Source: Acidobacteriota bacterium (GTDB lineage: Bacteria; Actinomycetota; Acidimicrobiia; Acidimicrobiales; Microtrichaceae). From it: DNA of 64,000 bases. The notes under the pieces are model-generated. The model was given only the letters and a program-made list of their open reading frames with translations. It was not told where the DNA came from and did not search any database. Location: assembly GCA_003577145.1 (NCBI GenBank), contig QEUP01000007.1, positions 1-64,000 on the forward strand, given 5' to 3'. Made by a program: the position numbers and the translations under genes. Positions 9,351-17,921 of this stretch are shown here, piece by piece. How positions within the stretch are numbered: the first letter of the stretch is position 1; each line of letters starts with the position of its first letter.

Positions 9351-9396
9351 TCTGTGAACGCCTACGGCCCCTATAGGGGCGTTTTCGGTTCACAAA
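9351..9396 (+). repeat. Nested palindrome, copy 1; probable intrinsic terminator
   Basis: Outer arms TGTGAAC (9353-9359) and GTTCACA (9388-9394) enclose the inner palindrome GCCCCTATAGGGGC (9367-9380), which is followed by GTTTTC. The inner hairpin plus T-run fits a Rho-independent terminator for the cluster upstream. A second copy with the same geometry lies at 62966-63013, before folD. Confidence 0.8.
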
Positions 9397-9413
9397 AACA
9401 GCTGGGGTAGAGT
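9384..9413 (+). promoter_or_regulatory. Candidate rpsJ promoter
   Basis: A -10-like TAGAGT lies at 9408-9413, with a poor -35 (TTCGGT, 9384-9389) inside the downstream arm of the palindrome. If used, it leaves a leader of about 70 bases before rpsJ. rpsJ is preceded by a terminator-like repeat, so it needs some promoter here. Confidence 0.35.
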
Positions 9414-9491
9414 GATCATCTGTGCCGGGCGATGCCCGGACCGATCCTTGACATCCGAAGTGCCGAGCGACCGTAGGCGACTGGAGCGAAC

Positions 9492-9812
9492 GTGGCTGCC
9501 GAACAGAAGATCCGGATCAGGCTCAAGGCCTACGACCACGAGATCATCGACCAGTCGACCAAGAAGATCGTCGAGACAGTCCTTCGGACCCAGGCCACGA
9601 TCAGGGGTCCCATTCCCCTTCCGACCGAGAAGCATCGCTTCACCGTCATCCGGTCTCCGCACAAGGACAAGGACTCCCGCGAGCACTTCGAGATGCGGAT
9701 CCACAAGCGGCTCATAGACATCATCGAGCCGTCCCCGAAGACGGTCGACTCCCTCCAGCGCCTCGATCTACCTGCCGGCGTGGACATCGAGATCAAGATC
9801 CAACAGGCCTAG
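9492..9812 (+). CDS. rpsJ: 30S ribosomal protein uS10
   Basis: 106 residues, near the usual length. [20 protein letters not shown] and [19 protein letters not shown] are diagnostic. uS10 binds the head of the small subunit and, as NusE, joins transcription antitermination complexes. GTG 9492 follows GGAGCGAAC. It normally leads the S10 operon, but here 5.7 kb separate it from rplC, so it is effectively a single-gene transcript. Confidence 0.98.
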   Translation: MAAEQKIRIRLKAYDHEIIDQSTKKIVETVLRTQATIRGPIPLPTEKHRFTVIRSPHKDKDSREHFEMRIHKRLIDIIEPSPKTVDSLQRLDLPAGVDIEIKIQQA

Positions 9813-9848
9813 TAGTCGATACCGCGGCCTCGAGCGCCGGTTCCCCCC

Positions 9849-9863
9849 GGGGGCTGCGCCCCC
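9849..9863 (+). terminator. GC hairpin after rpsJ
   Basis: GGGGGC (9849-9854) and GCCCCC (9858-9863) form a perfect 6-base stem with loop TGC, 37 bases after the rpsJ stop. No T-run follows, so termination strength is doubtful. The rest of 9813-10002 shows only a -10-like TAATCT at 9974-9979 that may serve the next gene. Confidence 0.35.
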
Positions 9864-10002
9864 GACGCAGCGCCTGCGGCCGCAGACCACTGTTCGTGGT
9901 CCTTCTCGAGGATGCGCCCTCCCCCGTGCTCACTGCCGAACGTGGTCGCGGAGCACCCCTGGGTGACGTGGCCTAATCTCATGGGTGGAAATGAGGTCGT
10001 AG

Positions 10003-12954
10003 ATGGTCAATGTGGGGCCAGCGGGAGCCGAAAACCACAGCATGGGCGAGCGATCCCTGCGCGGTGAGTCCACGGCTGCGCAGGAACCGAAGTTCACCGG
10101 CGAGACACCAGATCCCCGGCGCGCCCGGTCCACGCCCAGGGTCGTGTACGCGCTGGGAGGTTTGATCTTCGCCTTGGGGCTGGCGGCGAGCATCGTCGGC
10201 TACCTGAAGCTCGGCGACGAAAGCGAGAAGACGACCGACGAGAGCTTCGATGACGAGGCCTCGGCGCTGGCAAAGAGCGTCCAGCAGGAGATCGACGGCT
10301 ACTTCAACTCGCTGACCGACCTCGGTGCGATGGTGCAGGCGACGTACCCGACCACCTCGACGGAGTTCGAGAACTACGTCAAGAGCTCGGAGATCTTCGA
10401 ACGACAGCCGACGTTGAAGGGGGCCTTCTTCGTCGAACGTGTACCCCGGGACGAGTTGGACGCGTTCGAAGCCCGCATGAGGGAGGAGTACGGGCCGACC
10501 TTCAATGTCTTGGTCATCGACCCGGAGACTCCCGGGGGTGCGGCGGTCAATGACCACTTCGTCATAAGCACCCAGTTCGTCTCCGAGGGCCCGCTGCAGC
10601 TCCCGATCGGTCTCGACGCGGCCGGCTTCGACGTGATCCAGGAGGTCATCAACTTCGCGGCGACCGAGGGCATCGCAGTGGCCGGGCGTTTCCAGGACGA
10701 CCCACTGCTCGTCCAGGCCGCCCATTCATCATCGGTCGAGCAGCTCGACGCGCTCGAGGCGATCGACTTCTTTCCCGCGGTACCGGTCTGGTCGACGGAC
10801 GTGGGTGCCGTTGACGATCCCGATTACAGCCAGCTTCTCGGCTTCGTGGTGGGCCTGGTCGACGACTTCCAAGAGGTCATCCCCGAGAGCCTGGTGGGAT
10901 CCGACGAAACGGACTCGATCGGCCTCCACGTTGTGGGTGGTGTCCGGTCCAGCGCCGACTCGGCTGAGCTCTACGAGGTCTCCCACATCGAGGGTGGCGC
11001 CGGTGCCGTCGACGATGCCCGGTTCACTACCAGCTCGACCTTCGTCACCGAAGGCCTGGAATGGACCGTGAACATGTGGGCGGCACCGGGCTACGGCGAG
11101 CAGGATCGCCTCGGACTCGTCGTACTCGTCGGAGGTGCGCTGCTCAGCCTCCTGCTCGCCCTCGTGGTGCTCGTGCGGGGGCGTGCCTGGGCTCGCGACA
11201 GGGCCTACTCCCGGGCACTGAAGGAGTCCGAACGGTGGGCGAGGCTGTTGATCGAGACATCCAACGACATGATCACCCTCGCTGACGCTGAGGGCCGCAT
11301 CACCTATGCCAGCCCGTCGCTGCTCGAGCGCTTCGAGCTCGACACCGACGGTGACGAGAGCCTCACGCGCCTCATCATCGGGATCATCCATCCCGACGAC
11401 CGGAGCTCGCTGTCCGAGTGGTATGCCGACATCGCCGCCCGTTCCGGCGCTTCCGGGGTCTTCTCGTATCGCGTGAAGGATCCTCGGGGTCCGTGGCTTC
11501 ACGTCGAATCGAGCGCGGTCAACCTGCTCGAAGACGACACAATTCGCAGCGTGCTGATGTCGACGCGGGACATGACCGAGCGCAGGCGGTTCGAGGCCGA
11601 GCTCGAGCGTCTTGCCCTCCACGACGCCCTCACCGGACTACCCAACCGGCTGCTCCTCCTCGACCGCATACGCGCCGCGGTGCGACGGGCGGTCCGCAAC
11701 CGCGCCAAGGTCGCGGTCCTCTTCCTCGATCTCGACCGCTTCAAGGTGGTCAACGACAGCCTCGGCCATTCCCTCGGCGACGAGCTCTTGCGGGTGGTCG
11801 CTGACCGGCTCAGCGACGCCGTCAGGGCCTCCGACACCGTCGCCCGCCTCGGCGGCGACGAGTTCGTGGTGCTCTGCGAGGACCTGTCCTCCACCGAAGA
11901 TGCCGTGAGCCTCGCCGACGATCTCCTCGAGGTGCTGAACCAGCCCGTCGTGGTGGACCAGCAGGAGATCGTGACATCGGCCAGCATCGGGATTGCGTTC
12001 GTCGACGAGTCCACCGACCCCGATTCGGTGCTGCGCGACGCCGACATCGCCATGTACCGGGCAAAGGAGTCAGGAGGGTCGTCGAGCGAGGTCTTCGACG
12101 ACCTGTTGCGGGTGCGAGCCGCTGCCCGCCTCGAGATCGAGCAGGAGCTGCGCCGGGCGATGGAAAGCGGCCAGCTGCTGCTCCGGTACCAGCCTATCGT
12201 CTCGGCCACCCGTGGCCTGGTTGCTGCTGAGGCGCTGTTGCGCTGGGACCGTCCCGGCTTCGGGGTGGTGGGTCCCAGCCATTTCCTCGACGTGGCCGAG
12301 GAGACCGGCCTGATCGTGGCCATCGGTGACTGGGCCATCGGCACTGCCTTCCGGCAGGCGCGCGGCTGGCTGGACGCCGCCGGCGCCGACCGGGAAGCGT
12401 CGCCGGCCATAACCATCAACGTCTCCATGCGGCAGCTCCGGGACCCGGCGTTCGTGCGGCGTGTCCGGCGCCACCTCGACGAGAGCGGCGTGCCGCCTTC
12501 CAAGGTGGGCTTCGAGGTCACCGAGCACGCGGTGGTGGAGGAGCTCGACCACTGCCTGCCGGTGCTCCACGAGCTGCGCGATCTCGGTGTCAACCTTGCC
12601 ATCGACGACTTCGGAACGGGCATGTCCTCGCTCAGCTACGTGAAACGCCTGCCCATCGTCCAGGCCATCAAGATCGACCGCTCCTTCATCGCCGATCTCG
12701 AGTTCGGCGGACCCGATCATGCCATCGTCCACGCGGTGGTAGCCATGGCGCAGCGGCTCGGGATAACCGTTGTTGCCGAAGGCGTCGAGACGATCACCCA
12801 GCTGCGAGCACTGGTGGATCTCGGCTGCGAGCTGATGCAGGGCTTCTATTTCAGCCGTCCCGTCGACGGGGAGCGCCTCACCACCCTCGACTTCAGCAAC
12901 ATCGCCGACGACCTCGACGCTGCGGAGACACCAGTCACAGCGGGTGGGACCTGA
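10003..12954 (+). CDS. Membrane CHASE-PAS-GGDEF-EAL c-di-GMP enzyme
   Basis: 983 residues. TM1 lies at about 47-67 and TM2 at about 368-392, bracketing an extracytoplasmic CHASE-like sensor (LGAMVQATYP, LKGAFFVERVP). A PAS domain starts near 416 (SNDMITLADAEGRITYASPS). The GGDEF domain has ALHDALTGLPNR, LDLDRFKVVNDSLGH and an intact GGDEF near 616. The EAL domain starts near 742 with EALLRW, NVSMRQL, AIDDFGTGMSSL, IKIDRSF, AEGVET and MQGFYFSRPV. Catalytic sets for both synthesis and hydrolysis of c-di-GMP appear complete. The start is ATG 10003; ATG 10042 is possible. The gene sits between rpsJ and rplC, an unexpected place for a signalling enzyme, but carries its own promoter-like TAATCT. 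Confidence 0.93.
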   Translation: MVNVGPAGAENHSMGERSLRGESTAAQEPKFTGETPDPRRARSTPRVVYALGGLIFALGLAASIVGYLKLGDESEKTTDESFDDEASALAKSVQQEIDGYFNSLTDLGAMVQATYPTTSTEFENYVKSSEIFERQPTLKGAFFVERVPRDELDAFEARMREEYGPTFNVLVIDPETPGGAAVNDHFVISTQFVSEGPLQLPIGLDAAGFDVIQEVINFAATEGIAVAGRFQDDPLLVQAAHSSSVEQLDALEAIDFFPAVPVWSTDVGAVDDPDYSQLLGFVVGLVDDFQEVIPESLVGSDETDSIGLHVVGGVRSSADSAELYEVSHIEGGAGAVDDARFTTSSTFVTEGLEWTVNMWAAPGYGEQDRLGLVVLVGGALLSLLLALVVLVRGRAWARDRAYSRALKESERWARLLIETSNDMITLADAEGRITYASPSLLERFELDTDGDESLTRLIIGIIHPDDRSSLSEWYADIAARSGASGVFSYRVKDPRGPWLHVESSAVNLLEDDTIRSVLMSTRDMTERRRFEAELERLALHDALTGLPNRLLLLDRIRAAVRRAVRNRAKVAVLFLDLDRFKVVNDSLGHSLGDELLRVVADRLSDAVRASDTVARLGGDEFVVLCEDLSSTEDAVSLADDLLEVLNQPVVVDQQEIVTSASIGIAFVDESTDPDSVLRDADIAMYRAKESGGSSSEVFDDLLRVRAAARLEIEQELRRAMESGQLLLRYQPIVSATRGLVAAEALLRWDRPGFGVVGPSHFLDVAEETGLIVAIGDWAIGTAFRQARGWLDAAGADREASPAITINVSMRQLRDPAFVRRVRRHLDESGVPPSKVGFEVTEHAVVEELDHCLPVLHELRDLGVNLAIDDFGTGMSSLSYVKRLPIVQAIKIDRSFIADLEFGGPDHAIVHAVVAMAQRLGITVVAEGVETITQLRALVDLGCELMQGFYFSRPVDGERLTTLDFSNIADDLDAAETPVTAGGT

Positions 12955-13032
12955 ACGGTCACCGGTTCGGGCCCTCGCCGCGGTCGATTTCCGGTTGCGG
13001 AGACACCAGTCACAGCGGGTGGGACCTGAACG
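12921..13032 (+). repeat. 37-bp perfect direct repeat spanning a stop codon
   Basis: The 37 bases at 12921-12957, which contain the last codons and TGA of the GGDEF-EAL gene, recur exactly at 12996-13032, 75 bases downstream. The repeat begins TGCGGAGACACCAGTCACAG and ends GGGACCTGAACG. It looks like a recent local duplication. Confidence 0.9.
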
Positions 13033-13068
13033 CTCCGGCGGAGCCCTACGCTGTCACCCGGACGCTGT

Positions 13069-13100
13069 CACCTCGACGCTGCGACAGCAGCGTCAAGGTG
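13069..13100. terminator. Terminator-like hairpin between convergent genes
   Basis: CACCT-C-GACGCTGC (13069-13082) pairs with GCAGCGTC-A-AGGTG (13087-13100): 13 base pairs with one mismatch and loop GACA. It lies between two convergent genes and covers the stop codon of the minus-strand one. There is no T-run on either strand. The preceding bases hold a short direct repeat of GACGCTGTCACC-like sequence. Confidence 0.55.
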
Positions 13101-15153
13101 GAGACGGAGGTGACACCCGCAACACGTCCTCGACGTCGGCAAGGAGCCAGAAGACCTGCTCGCCCAGAACCCAGAGCTGCCACTCCGCGGGCGGTGTGAG
13201 GAGCTCGATCTCGTGGTTGCCGACCCGGTACGGGAAGCGCAGCTCGAAGCGTGACGCGCCCTGGAGCCCCGGCTCATGGGAGTAGGCAACGCCCAGCGTC
13301 AGCTGTCCCGTCGAGCCGGGAGTCCCCAGCGGTACTGTCCAGCTCTCGGGACCGAGCACGGCCGGATCGTCACCGGCCACCAGCCGTACCGTCGCCTCGG
13401 TCGTGTCGCCGGCAGATGAGTGGTCGTCGAGCACCGTCTGGGCGGCCTCCACCTCGACGGCCTCCTCGGTGTCCGCTCCGTGGTTCACCGAGGTGTAGCC
13501 GATGACATACGGGGTGTCACCGGGGTTCTCCATCTCGAGGACGATCTCCGGCTCTGGTGCGGATCGAACCTCCAGTTCCTTCACCACGAGGGGCAGGTCG
13601 AAGAGGTCGTCTCCCGGCGAGTACTCCTCGTAGATGGTGAAGGCCGGTACACCCGGGCGGGTGTCGAGGAACTCGAGGTTCTCGCCCCCGCGATCGGCGG
13701 CGTAGATGACGGGATTGGACAGATCGTGGTCGTTCTCGAGGAACGGCATTGCGCTCTCGAAGCCCCCGTTCCCTCGGTCGGGGAAGAAGAGAACGCCCTC
13801 CTCGATGCCCAGGCTCTCGACGAAGCCTTGGCGCTCGCGGTACTGCTCGGTGACCTCGCGGTTCTCGTTGATGGGGGGAACCAGGAGCAGCGCCGAGCTG
13901 AGCCCGATGAGGGTGACCGCGACCGCGAACACCCGGGGCCGGGACAGCAGGTCAGCCAATGCCCGACCGGCGAAGAGGACCACGGGGACGAGCAATGGCA
14001 GGTGGTAGTAGGGACCGAGGAGCTTCTCGCCGGGCCAGTTGAACAGGATGCTGTAGGGGCTCCAGAAGAAGACGTAACCGATGGTCACCGATGCGACGAG
14101 GCCGACCGTCGCCCAGCGGAGCGCACCCAACGCCTTGCTTCTCACGAAGCCGTAGGCGGCGAGCGCGACCGTGAGGAAGCTGCCCGCCACCCACAGCATC
14201 GTCGACCAGGCGCTTCTTGCTGCGGCCACCAGCCCGTCCCGGAGCGAGAAGTCGAAGGTGAGTCCGTCGCTCACCCCTCTCTCGCCGAAGCCGAGCGCGT
14301 CGCTGCCCCCCGTCACGGTGAACGGCAGCACCAGCGGGCTGCCCATGACCACGAGGTTGTAGACGAGTGAGAGGATGACGACCGGGACTGCGCCGCCCGC
14401 CAGCCAGGTGAGTGTCCAGCGGAGCCTGCCCAGGTGCCGGCGATCGGCCACCAGCACCGCGATGCCGAACGGCAGAGCTACCACCAAGGCGTCGTAGGGC
14501 CTGGCGAAGAAGGCAGTGCCGATGGCAAGACCGGCAAGCAGCAACCGCCATCCGCCATGCGTGCGGCGGCCCGAGACCAGCCCCCACATGAAGACGAGGA
14601 GCAGGAACAACTGGAACAGGTAGGGCAGGAAGGTCCCGCTGAGGACGATGACGACAGGGGAAGCCGCTGTGAGGGCCGCTGCGGCGAGCCCGACCGACCA
14701 CCGCCCGAAGAGCTCGCGGCCGACCAGCCCCATCATGAACACCATCGCGGCAGCGGTGATCGCCAGGGCCGCCGATTTCGAGCCCGTCAGGAGATCTGCT
14801 GCCATCAGGACCGCCGGCCAGGGCGGCGTGTACTTCATGACCAGCTTCCCGTCGACCACGCCAGATGCCCACGGTGCGACGAAGTCGGCGTGCTCGCTCG
14901 ATCCGGTCAGCCGGCCGTCCGCGAGGAGATCAGCCTCGTAGACGTACATGGGTTCGTCGTGGTTGGTCGAGTAAAGAGGGAAGAGCTGCCCCTTGACGAG
15001 CAGGCCCATCGCTCCCGCGAGGAGCGCCAGCAGCGCCAGCGCGACGATGGGCACCCTGCTCTCGGGACGACGAGGGCCGCTCGGAGGGGAGCCATATGCG
15101 CCGGGCGCGAGCGGTTCGGGGCCGGGCTCGACGCCTGTGTGCAACGAAGACAC
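13093..15153 (-). CDS. GT-C fold membrane glycosyltransferase
   Basis: 686 residues. A first membrane segment near residue 40 is followed by the extracytoplasmic loop FPLYSTNHDEPMYVYEADLL, whose Asp-Glu is typical of lipid-phosphate-sugar-dependent GT39/ArnT-like enzymes. Then come roughly ten hydrophobic segments and a soluble C-terminal domain of about 230 residues ending in SPPSPP. Likely role: transfer of a sugar from a polyprenyl phosphate donor to a surface acceptor. GTG 15153 lies 6 bases after a -10-like TAGCCT (leaderless). It opposes the ribosomal genes around it. Confidence 0.82.
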   Translation of the reverse strand: MSSLHTGVEPGPEPLAPGAYGSPPSGPRRPESRVPIVALALLALLAGAMGLLVKGQLFPLYSTNHDEPMYVYEADLLADGRLTGSSEHADFVAPWASGVVDGKLVMKYTPPWPAVLMAADLLTGSKSAALAITAAAMVFMMGLVGRELFGRWSVGLAAAALTAASPVVIVLSGTFLPYLFQLFLLLVFMWGLVSGRRTHGGWRLLLAGLAIGTAFFARPYDALVVALPFGIAVLVADRRHLGRLRWTLTWLAGGAVPVVILSLVYNLVVMGSPLVLPFTVTGGSDALGFGERGVSDGLTFDFSLRDGLVAAARSAWSTMLWVAGSFLTVALAAYGFVRSKALGALRWATVGLVASVTIGYVFFWSPYSILFNWPGEKLLGPYYHLPLLVPVVLFAGRALADLLSRPRVFAVAVTLIGLSSALLLVPPINENREVTEQYRERQGFVESLGIEEGVLFFPDRGNGGFESAMPFLENDHDLSNPVIYAADRGGENLEFLDTRPGVPAFTIYEEYSPGDDLFDLPLVVKELEVRSAPEPEIVLEMENPGDTPYVIGYTSVNHGADTEEAVEVEAAQTVLDDHSSAGDTTEATVRLVAGDDPAVLGPESWTVPLGTPGSTGQLTLGVAYSHEPGLQGASRFELRFPYRVGNHEIELLTPPAEWQLWVLGEQVFWLLADVEDVLRVSPPSPP

Positions 15154-15159
15154 CGGGCG

Positions 15160-15165
15160 AGGCTA
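15160..15165 (-). promoter_or_regulatory. -10 element of a leaderless promoter
   Basis: On the minus strand TAGCCT lies 6 bases upstream of the GTG at 15153, the spacing of a leaderless actinobacterial transcript. Confidence 0.45.
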
Positions 15166-15232
15166 ATCCAGCGTCATGGTGAGGGCGCACCCCGCCCCTA
15201 CCGATCCGGCGCCGGGGCTGTGCACCGGTCGG

Positions 15233-15262
15233 TTGGCGACGGGGCCGATCCCGGGCTAGGAT
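15233..15262 (+). promoter_or_regulatory. Candidate main promoter of the rplC-rplQ superoperon
   Basis: TTGGCG (15233-15238) and TAGGAT (15257-15262) are separated by 18 bases. It is the best promoter match in the 333-base gap before rplC and gives a leader of about 220 bases, which leaves room for ribosomal-protein feedback. Confidence 0.5.
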
Positions 15263-15297
15263 TCACAGTTCGTTCGCCCGGCCGGCGACGGTCCGGG

Positions 15298-15322
15298 CGG
15301 TCGGTGTCCGGAACACCGACCG
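15298..15322 (+). promoter_or_regulatory. Stem-loop in the rplC leader
   Basis: CGGTCGGTGT (15298-15307) pairs perfectly with ACACCGACCG (15313-15322) around loop CCGGA. It falls about 30 bases after the predicted transcription start, with no T-run, so a regulatory leader structure is likelier than a terminator. In enterobacteria L4 regulates the S10 operon through its leader; whether that applies here is unknown. Confidence 0.5.
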
Positions 15323-15467
15323 AGTTGCAGAACCGACGTCCGCCCAGGCCCGTTCGGGAACCGGGCGGCAAAATCGAATCGTCGCTCCGCCGGGTTCCTC
15401 CGTGCGGAGCGTTCGCGTGAACGGGCGGCCTGCGCCACCCGATCGACACAAGGACGCAGAGACCGTC

Positions 15468-15494
15468 ATGGCTGACAGGGACCGGCATGGCTAA
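15468..15494 (+). other. Possible 8-codon upstream reading frame overlapping rplC
   Basis: ATG 15468 opens a frame reading MADRDRHG and stops at TAA 15492-15494, inside the second and third codons of rplC (ATG 15487). Such an overlap could couple leader translation to rplC. The ATGGCT start context is the same as that of rplC. It may equally be chance. Confidence 0.25.
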
Positions 15495-16128
15495 CAAGGC
15501 AATCGTTGGCCGCAAGGTCGGCATGACCCAGGTCTGGGACGCCGACAACAAGGTCGTACCCGTGACCATGGTCGAGGTTGCGCCGTGTCGAGTCGTGCAG
15601 GTCAAGCGTCCCGAGACCGACGGCTACAGCGCCCTGCAGGTCACCTACGGCCGGCAGGATCCCGCTCGGCTGACCAAGCCGAAGCTGGGCCACTTCGATG
15701 CTGCGGGAGTCGAGCCAGGGCGTCGTCTGGTGGAGCTGCGACTCGATGACGTCTCGGACTACCAGGTCGGTCAGGAGCTCAAGGTCGATCTGCTCGAGAG
15801 CGGTGAGCTCGTCGATGTCACAGCTGTCAGCAAGGGCAAGGGCTTTGCCGGGGTGATGAAGCGCCACGGCTTCAGCGGCCAACCGGCGAGTCACGGCGCC
15901 CACAAGGTCCATCGCAAGCCGGGCGCGGTGGGCGCGTGTGCCACCCCGTCGCGGGTGTTCAAGGGTCAACGGCTGCCCGGCAGGATGGGCGGCAGCAGGG
16001 TGACCACCCTCAACCTCAGCGTTGTCGAGGTCGACCCTGAGCGGGACCTTCTCCTCGTCAAGGGCTCCGTCCCCGGACCGCGTGGTGGGCTGGTGCTGAT
16101 TCGCGACGCGGTGAAGGGCGGGAAGTGA
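15487..16128 (+). CDS. rplC: 50S ribosomal protein uL3
   Basis: 213 residues, standard bacterial length. KAIVGRKVGMTQVWD at the start, GKGFAGVMKRHGFSG and GRMGGSRVTTLNLSVVEVD in the loop and C-terminal region are diagnostic. uL3 binds 23S rRNA early in assembly and its loop approaches the peptidyl-transferase centre. It is the first gene of the main ribosomal transcript here because rpsJ lies elsewhere. AGGG at 15477-15480 precedes the ATG. TGATG joins it to rplD. Confidence 0.98.
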   Translation: MANKAIVGRKVGMTQVWDADNKVVPVTMVEVAPCRVVQVKRPETDGYSALQVTYGRQDPARLTKPKLGHFDAAGVEPGRRLVELRLDDVSDYQVGQELKVDLLESGELVDVTAVSKGKGFAGVMKRHGFSGQPASHGAHKVHRKPGAVGACATPSRVFKGQRLPGRMGGSRVTTLNLSVVEVDPERDLLLVKGSVPGPRGGLVLIRDAVKGGK

Positions 16129-16778
16129 TGGCAGAGCTCCCGGTGAGGAACCAGAGTGGCGAGCAGACCGGTACCGTCGAGCTCGACGATGCGGTGTTCG
16201 GCATGGAGCCCAACGCAGCCGTGATGCACCAGGTCGTTACCGCTCAGCTGGCGGCACGGCGTTCCGGTACCCACAGCACCAGGACCCGGGCCGAGGTCCG
16301 TGGTGGAGGTGCCAAGCCCTGGCGGCAGAAGGGCACCGGCAGAGCTCGCCACGGTTCGATCCGGTCCCCCCAGTTCCGAGGCGGTGGGGTTGCAGCCGGA
16401 CCCAAGCCACGGGACTACACCCAGCGGACACCGAAGAAGATGAAGCGGCTGGCGCTGTGGTCGGCGCTGTCCGATCGTGCCGCCGAAGGCAAGATCGTCG
16501 TCGTCGACGGCTGGGATTTCGCCACCCCGAGGACTAAGGACGCTCTCGCCGCTCTCGCGGCGCTCGAGGTCGAAGGCAGATCGCTGCTGGTCCTCGGCGA
16601 CGACGATCGCAACGCCTGGCTGAGCTTCCGTAACCTACCCGACGTCCACCTCCTGACCGCACGTGAGCTGAATCCCTACGACGTGCTGTGCAGCGATGTC
16701 GTGGTATTCACCGCCGAGACGCTACCCACCAGTCGTGTATCGGTGGGTGCAGAGAACAGCGTGGAGGATTCGCAGTGA
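16128..16778 (+). CDS. rplD: 50S ribosomal protein uL4
   Basis: 216 residues. [20 protein letters not shown] and [19 protein letters not shown] mark the extended loop that lines the peptide exit tunnel. In E. coli this protein also represses the S10 operon. Start: ATG 16128 overlaps the rplC stop by one base; GTG 16125 is the alternative. It ends as GTGA on rplW. Confidence 0.98.
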   Translation: MAELPVRNQSGEQTGTVELDDAVFGMEPNAAVMHQVVTAQLAARRSGTHSTRTRAEVRGGGAKPWRQKGTGRARHGSIRSPQFRGGGVAAGPKPRDYTQRTPKKMKRLALWSALSDRAAEGKIVVVDGWDFATPRTKDALAALAALEVEGRSLLVLGDDDRNAWLSFRNLPDVHLLTARELNPYDVLCSDVVVFTAETLPTSRVSVGAENSVEDSQ

Positions 16779-17065
16779 AAGACCCACGCGACGTGATCCT
16801 CGAGCCGGTCGTGAGCGAGAAGTCGTACTCGCTCCTCGATGCCAACGTCTACACCTTCAAGGTCCACCCCGACGCCACCAAGCCCGAGATCCGCGATGCC
16901 ATCAAGGAGATCTTCGGGGTGACCGTGCTGAAGGTCAACACCCTCAACCGCAAGGGGAAGCGCAAGCGCAACCGGCGCACATGGACCTCTGGGAAGCGGC
17001 CCGACACCAAACGGGCGCTCGTCACCCTCGCCGAGGGCGACTCGATCGAGCTGTTCGAGGTCTGA
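16775..17065 (+). CDS. rplW: 50S ribosomal protein uL23
   Basis: 96 residues. It starts at GTG 16775, four bases before the end of rplD, and reads [18 protein letters not shown] with the family core [20 protein letters not shown]. uL23 sits at the tunnel exit and is the docking site for trigger factor and SRP. The basic segment [10 protein letters not shown] is the rRNA-binding loop. Confidence 0.98.
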   Translation: MKDPRDVILEPVVSEKSYSLLDANVYTFKVHPDATKPEIRDAIKEIFGVTVLKVNTLNRKGKRKRNRRTWTSGKRPDTKRALVTLAEGDSIELFEV

Positions 17066-17067
17066 TC

Positions 17068-17904
17068 ATGGGTCTTCGCAAGCGCAAGCCGACCAGCCCG
17101 GGCCGCCGGTTCCAGACGGTCTCGGACTTCGCCGAGATAACCCGCACGACGCCCGAGAAGTCCCTGCTCGTCCCCAAGCCCAAGTCCGGAGGGCGCAACA
17201 ACTACGGCCGCAAGACCTCGCGCCATCGAGGCGGCGGTCACAAGCAGCGGTTCCGGGTGATCGACTTCAAGCGCACCAAAGACGGCGTGCCTGCAAAGGT
17301 GGCCACAGTCGAGTACGACCCCAACCGGAACTGCCGCGTCCTCCTGCTCCACTATCTCGACGGCGAGAAGCGCTACATCATCGCGCCCGAAGGAGTCGGG
17401 GTCGGTGACCTGCTCCAGAGCGGCCAGGGCGCCGACATCCGTCCCGGGAACGCCTTGCCACTTCGTTACATCCCCGTCGGCACGACCGTTCACAACGTCG
17501 AGTACAAGCCAGGAGCCGGTGGAAAGATCGCCCGCTCGGCCGGCTCGAGTGTCCAGCTCGTCGCCAAGGAGGGCGACTACGCCACTCTCCGGATGCCCAG
17601 CACGGAGATGCGGCGCGTCCCCATCGACTGCCGGGCGACCGTGGGCGTCGTTGGCAACGCCGAGCACGAGTTGATCAAGGTGGGCAAGGCGGGCAGGAAT
17701 CGCTGGAAGGGCGTTCGCCCGCAGACCCGGGGTGTGGCCATGAACCCTGTCGACCACCCGCTCGGTGGTGGCGAGGGCAAGTCCTCGGGTGGTCGCCATC
17801 CCACCTCACCATGGGGCAAGAAGGAAGGTCGTACACGCAAGAAGAACAGGGATTCGGACCGGCTCATCATCCGCCGGCGCCGTACCCGAGGGTCGCGCAG
17901 GTGA
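17068..17904 (+). CDS. rplB: 50S ribosomal protein uL2
   Basis: 278 residues, full length. The [18 protein letters not shown] region and the C-terminal [17 protein letters not shown] loop, with the histidine near the peptidyl-transferase centre, are intact. The ATG at 17068 follows the rplW stop by two bases. It is among the most conserved genes in the window. Confidence 0.98.
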   Translation: MGLRKRKPTSPGRRFQTVSDFAEITRTTPEKSLLVPKPKSGGRNNYGRKTSRHRGGGHKQRFRVIDFKRTKDGVPAKVATVEYDPNRNCRVLLLHYLDGEKRYIIAPEGVGVGDLLQSGQGADIRPGNALPLRYIPVGTTVHNVEYKPGAGGKIARSAGSSVQLVAKEGDYATLRMPSTEMRRVPIDCRATVGVVGNAEHELIKVGKAGRNRWKGVRPQTRGVAMNPVDHPLGGGEGKSSGGRHPTSPWGKKEGRTRKKNRDSDRLIIRRRRTRGSRR

Positions 17905-17921
17905 CCTGAGGAGAAGGACGC

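Noticed and set aside
9813-10002. ATG 9981 as an earlier start of the GGDEF-EAL gene
   Set aside because: It is in a different frame from the gene (frame differs by one base), so it cannot extend it.
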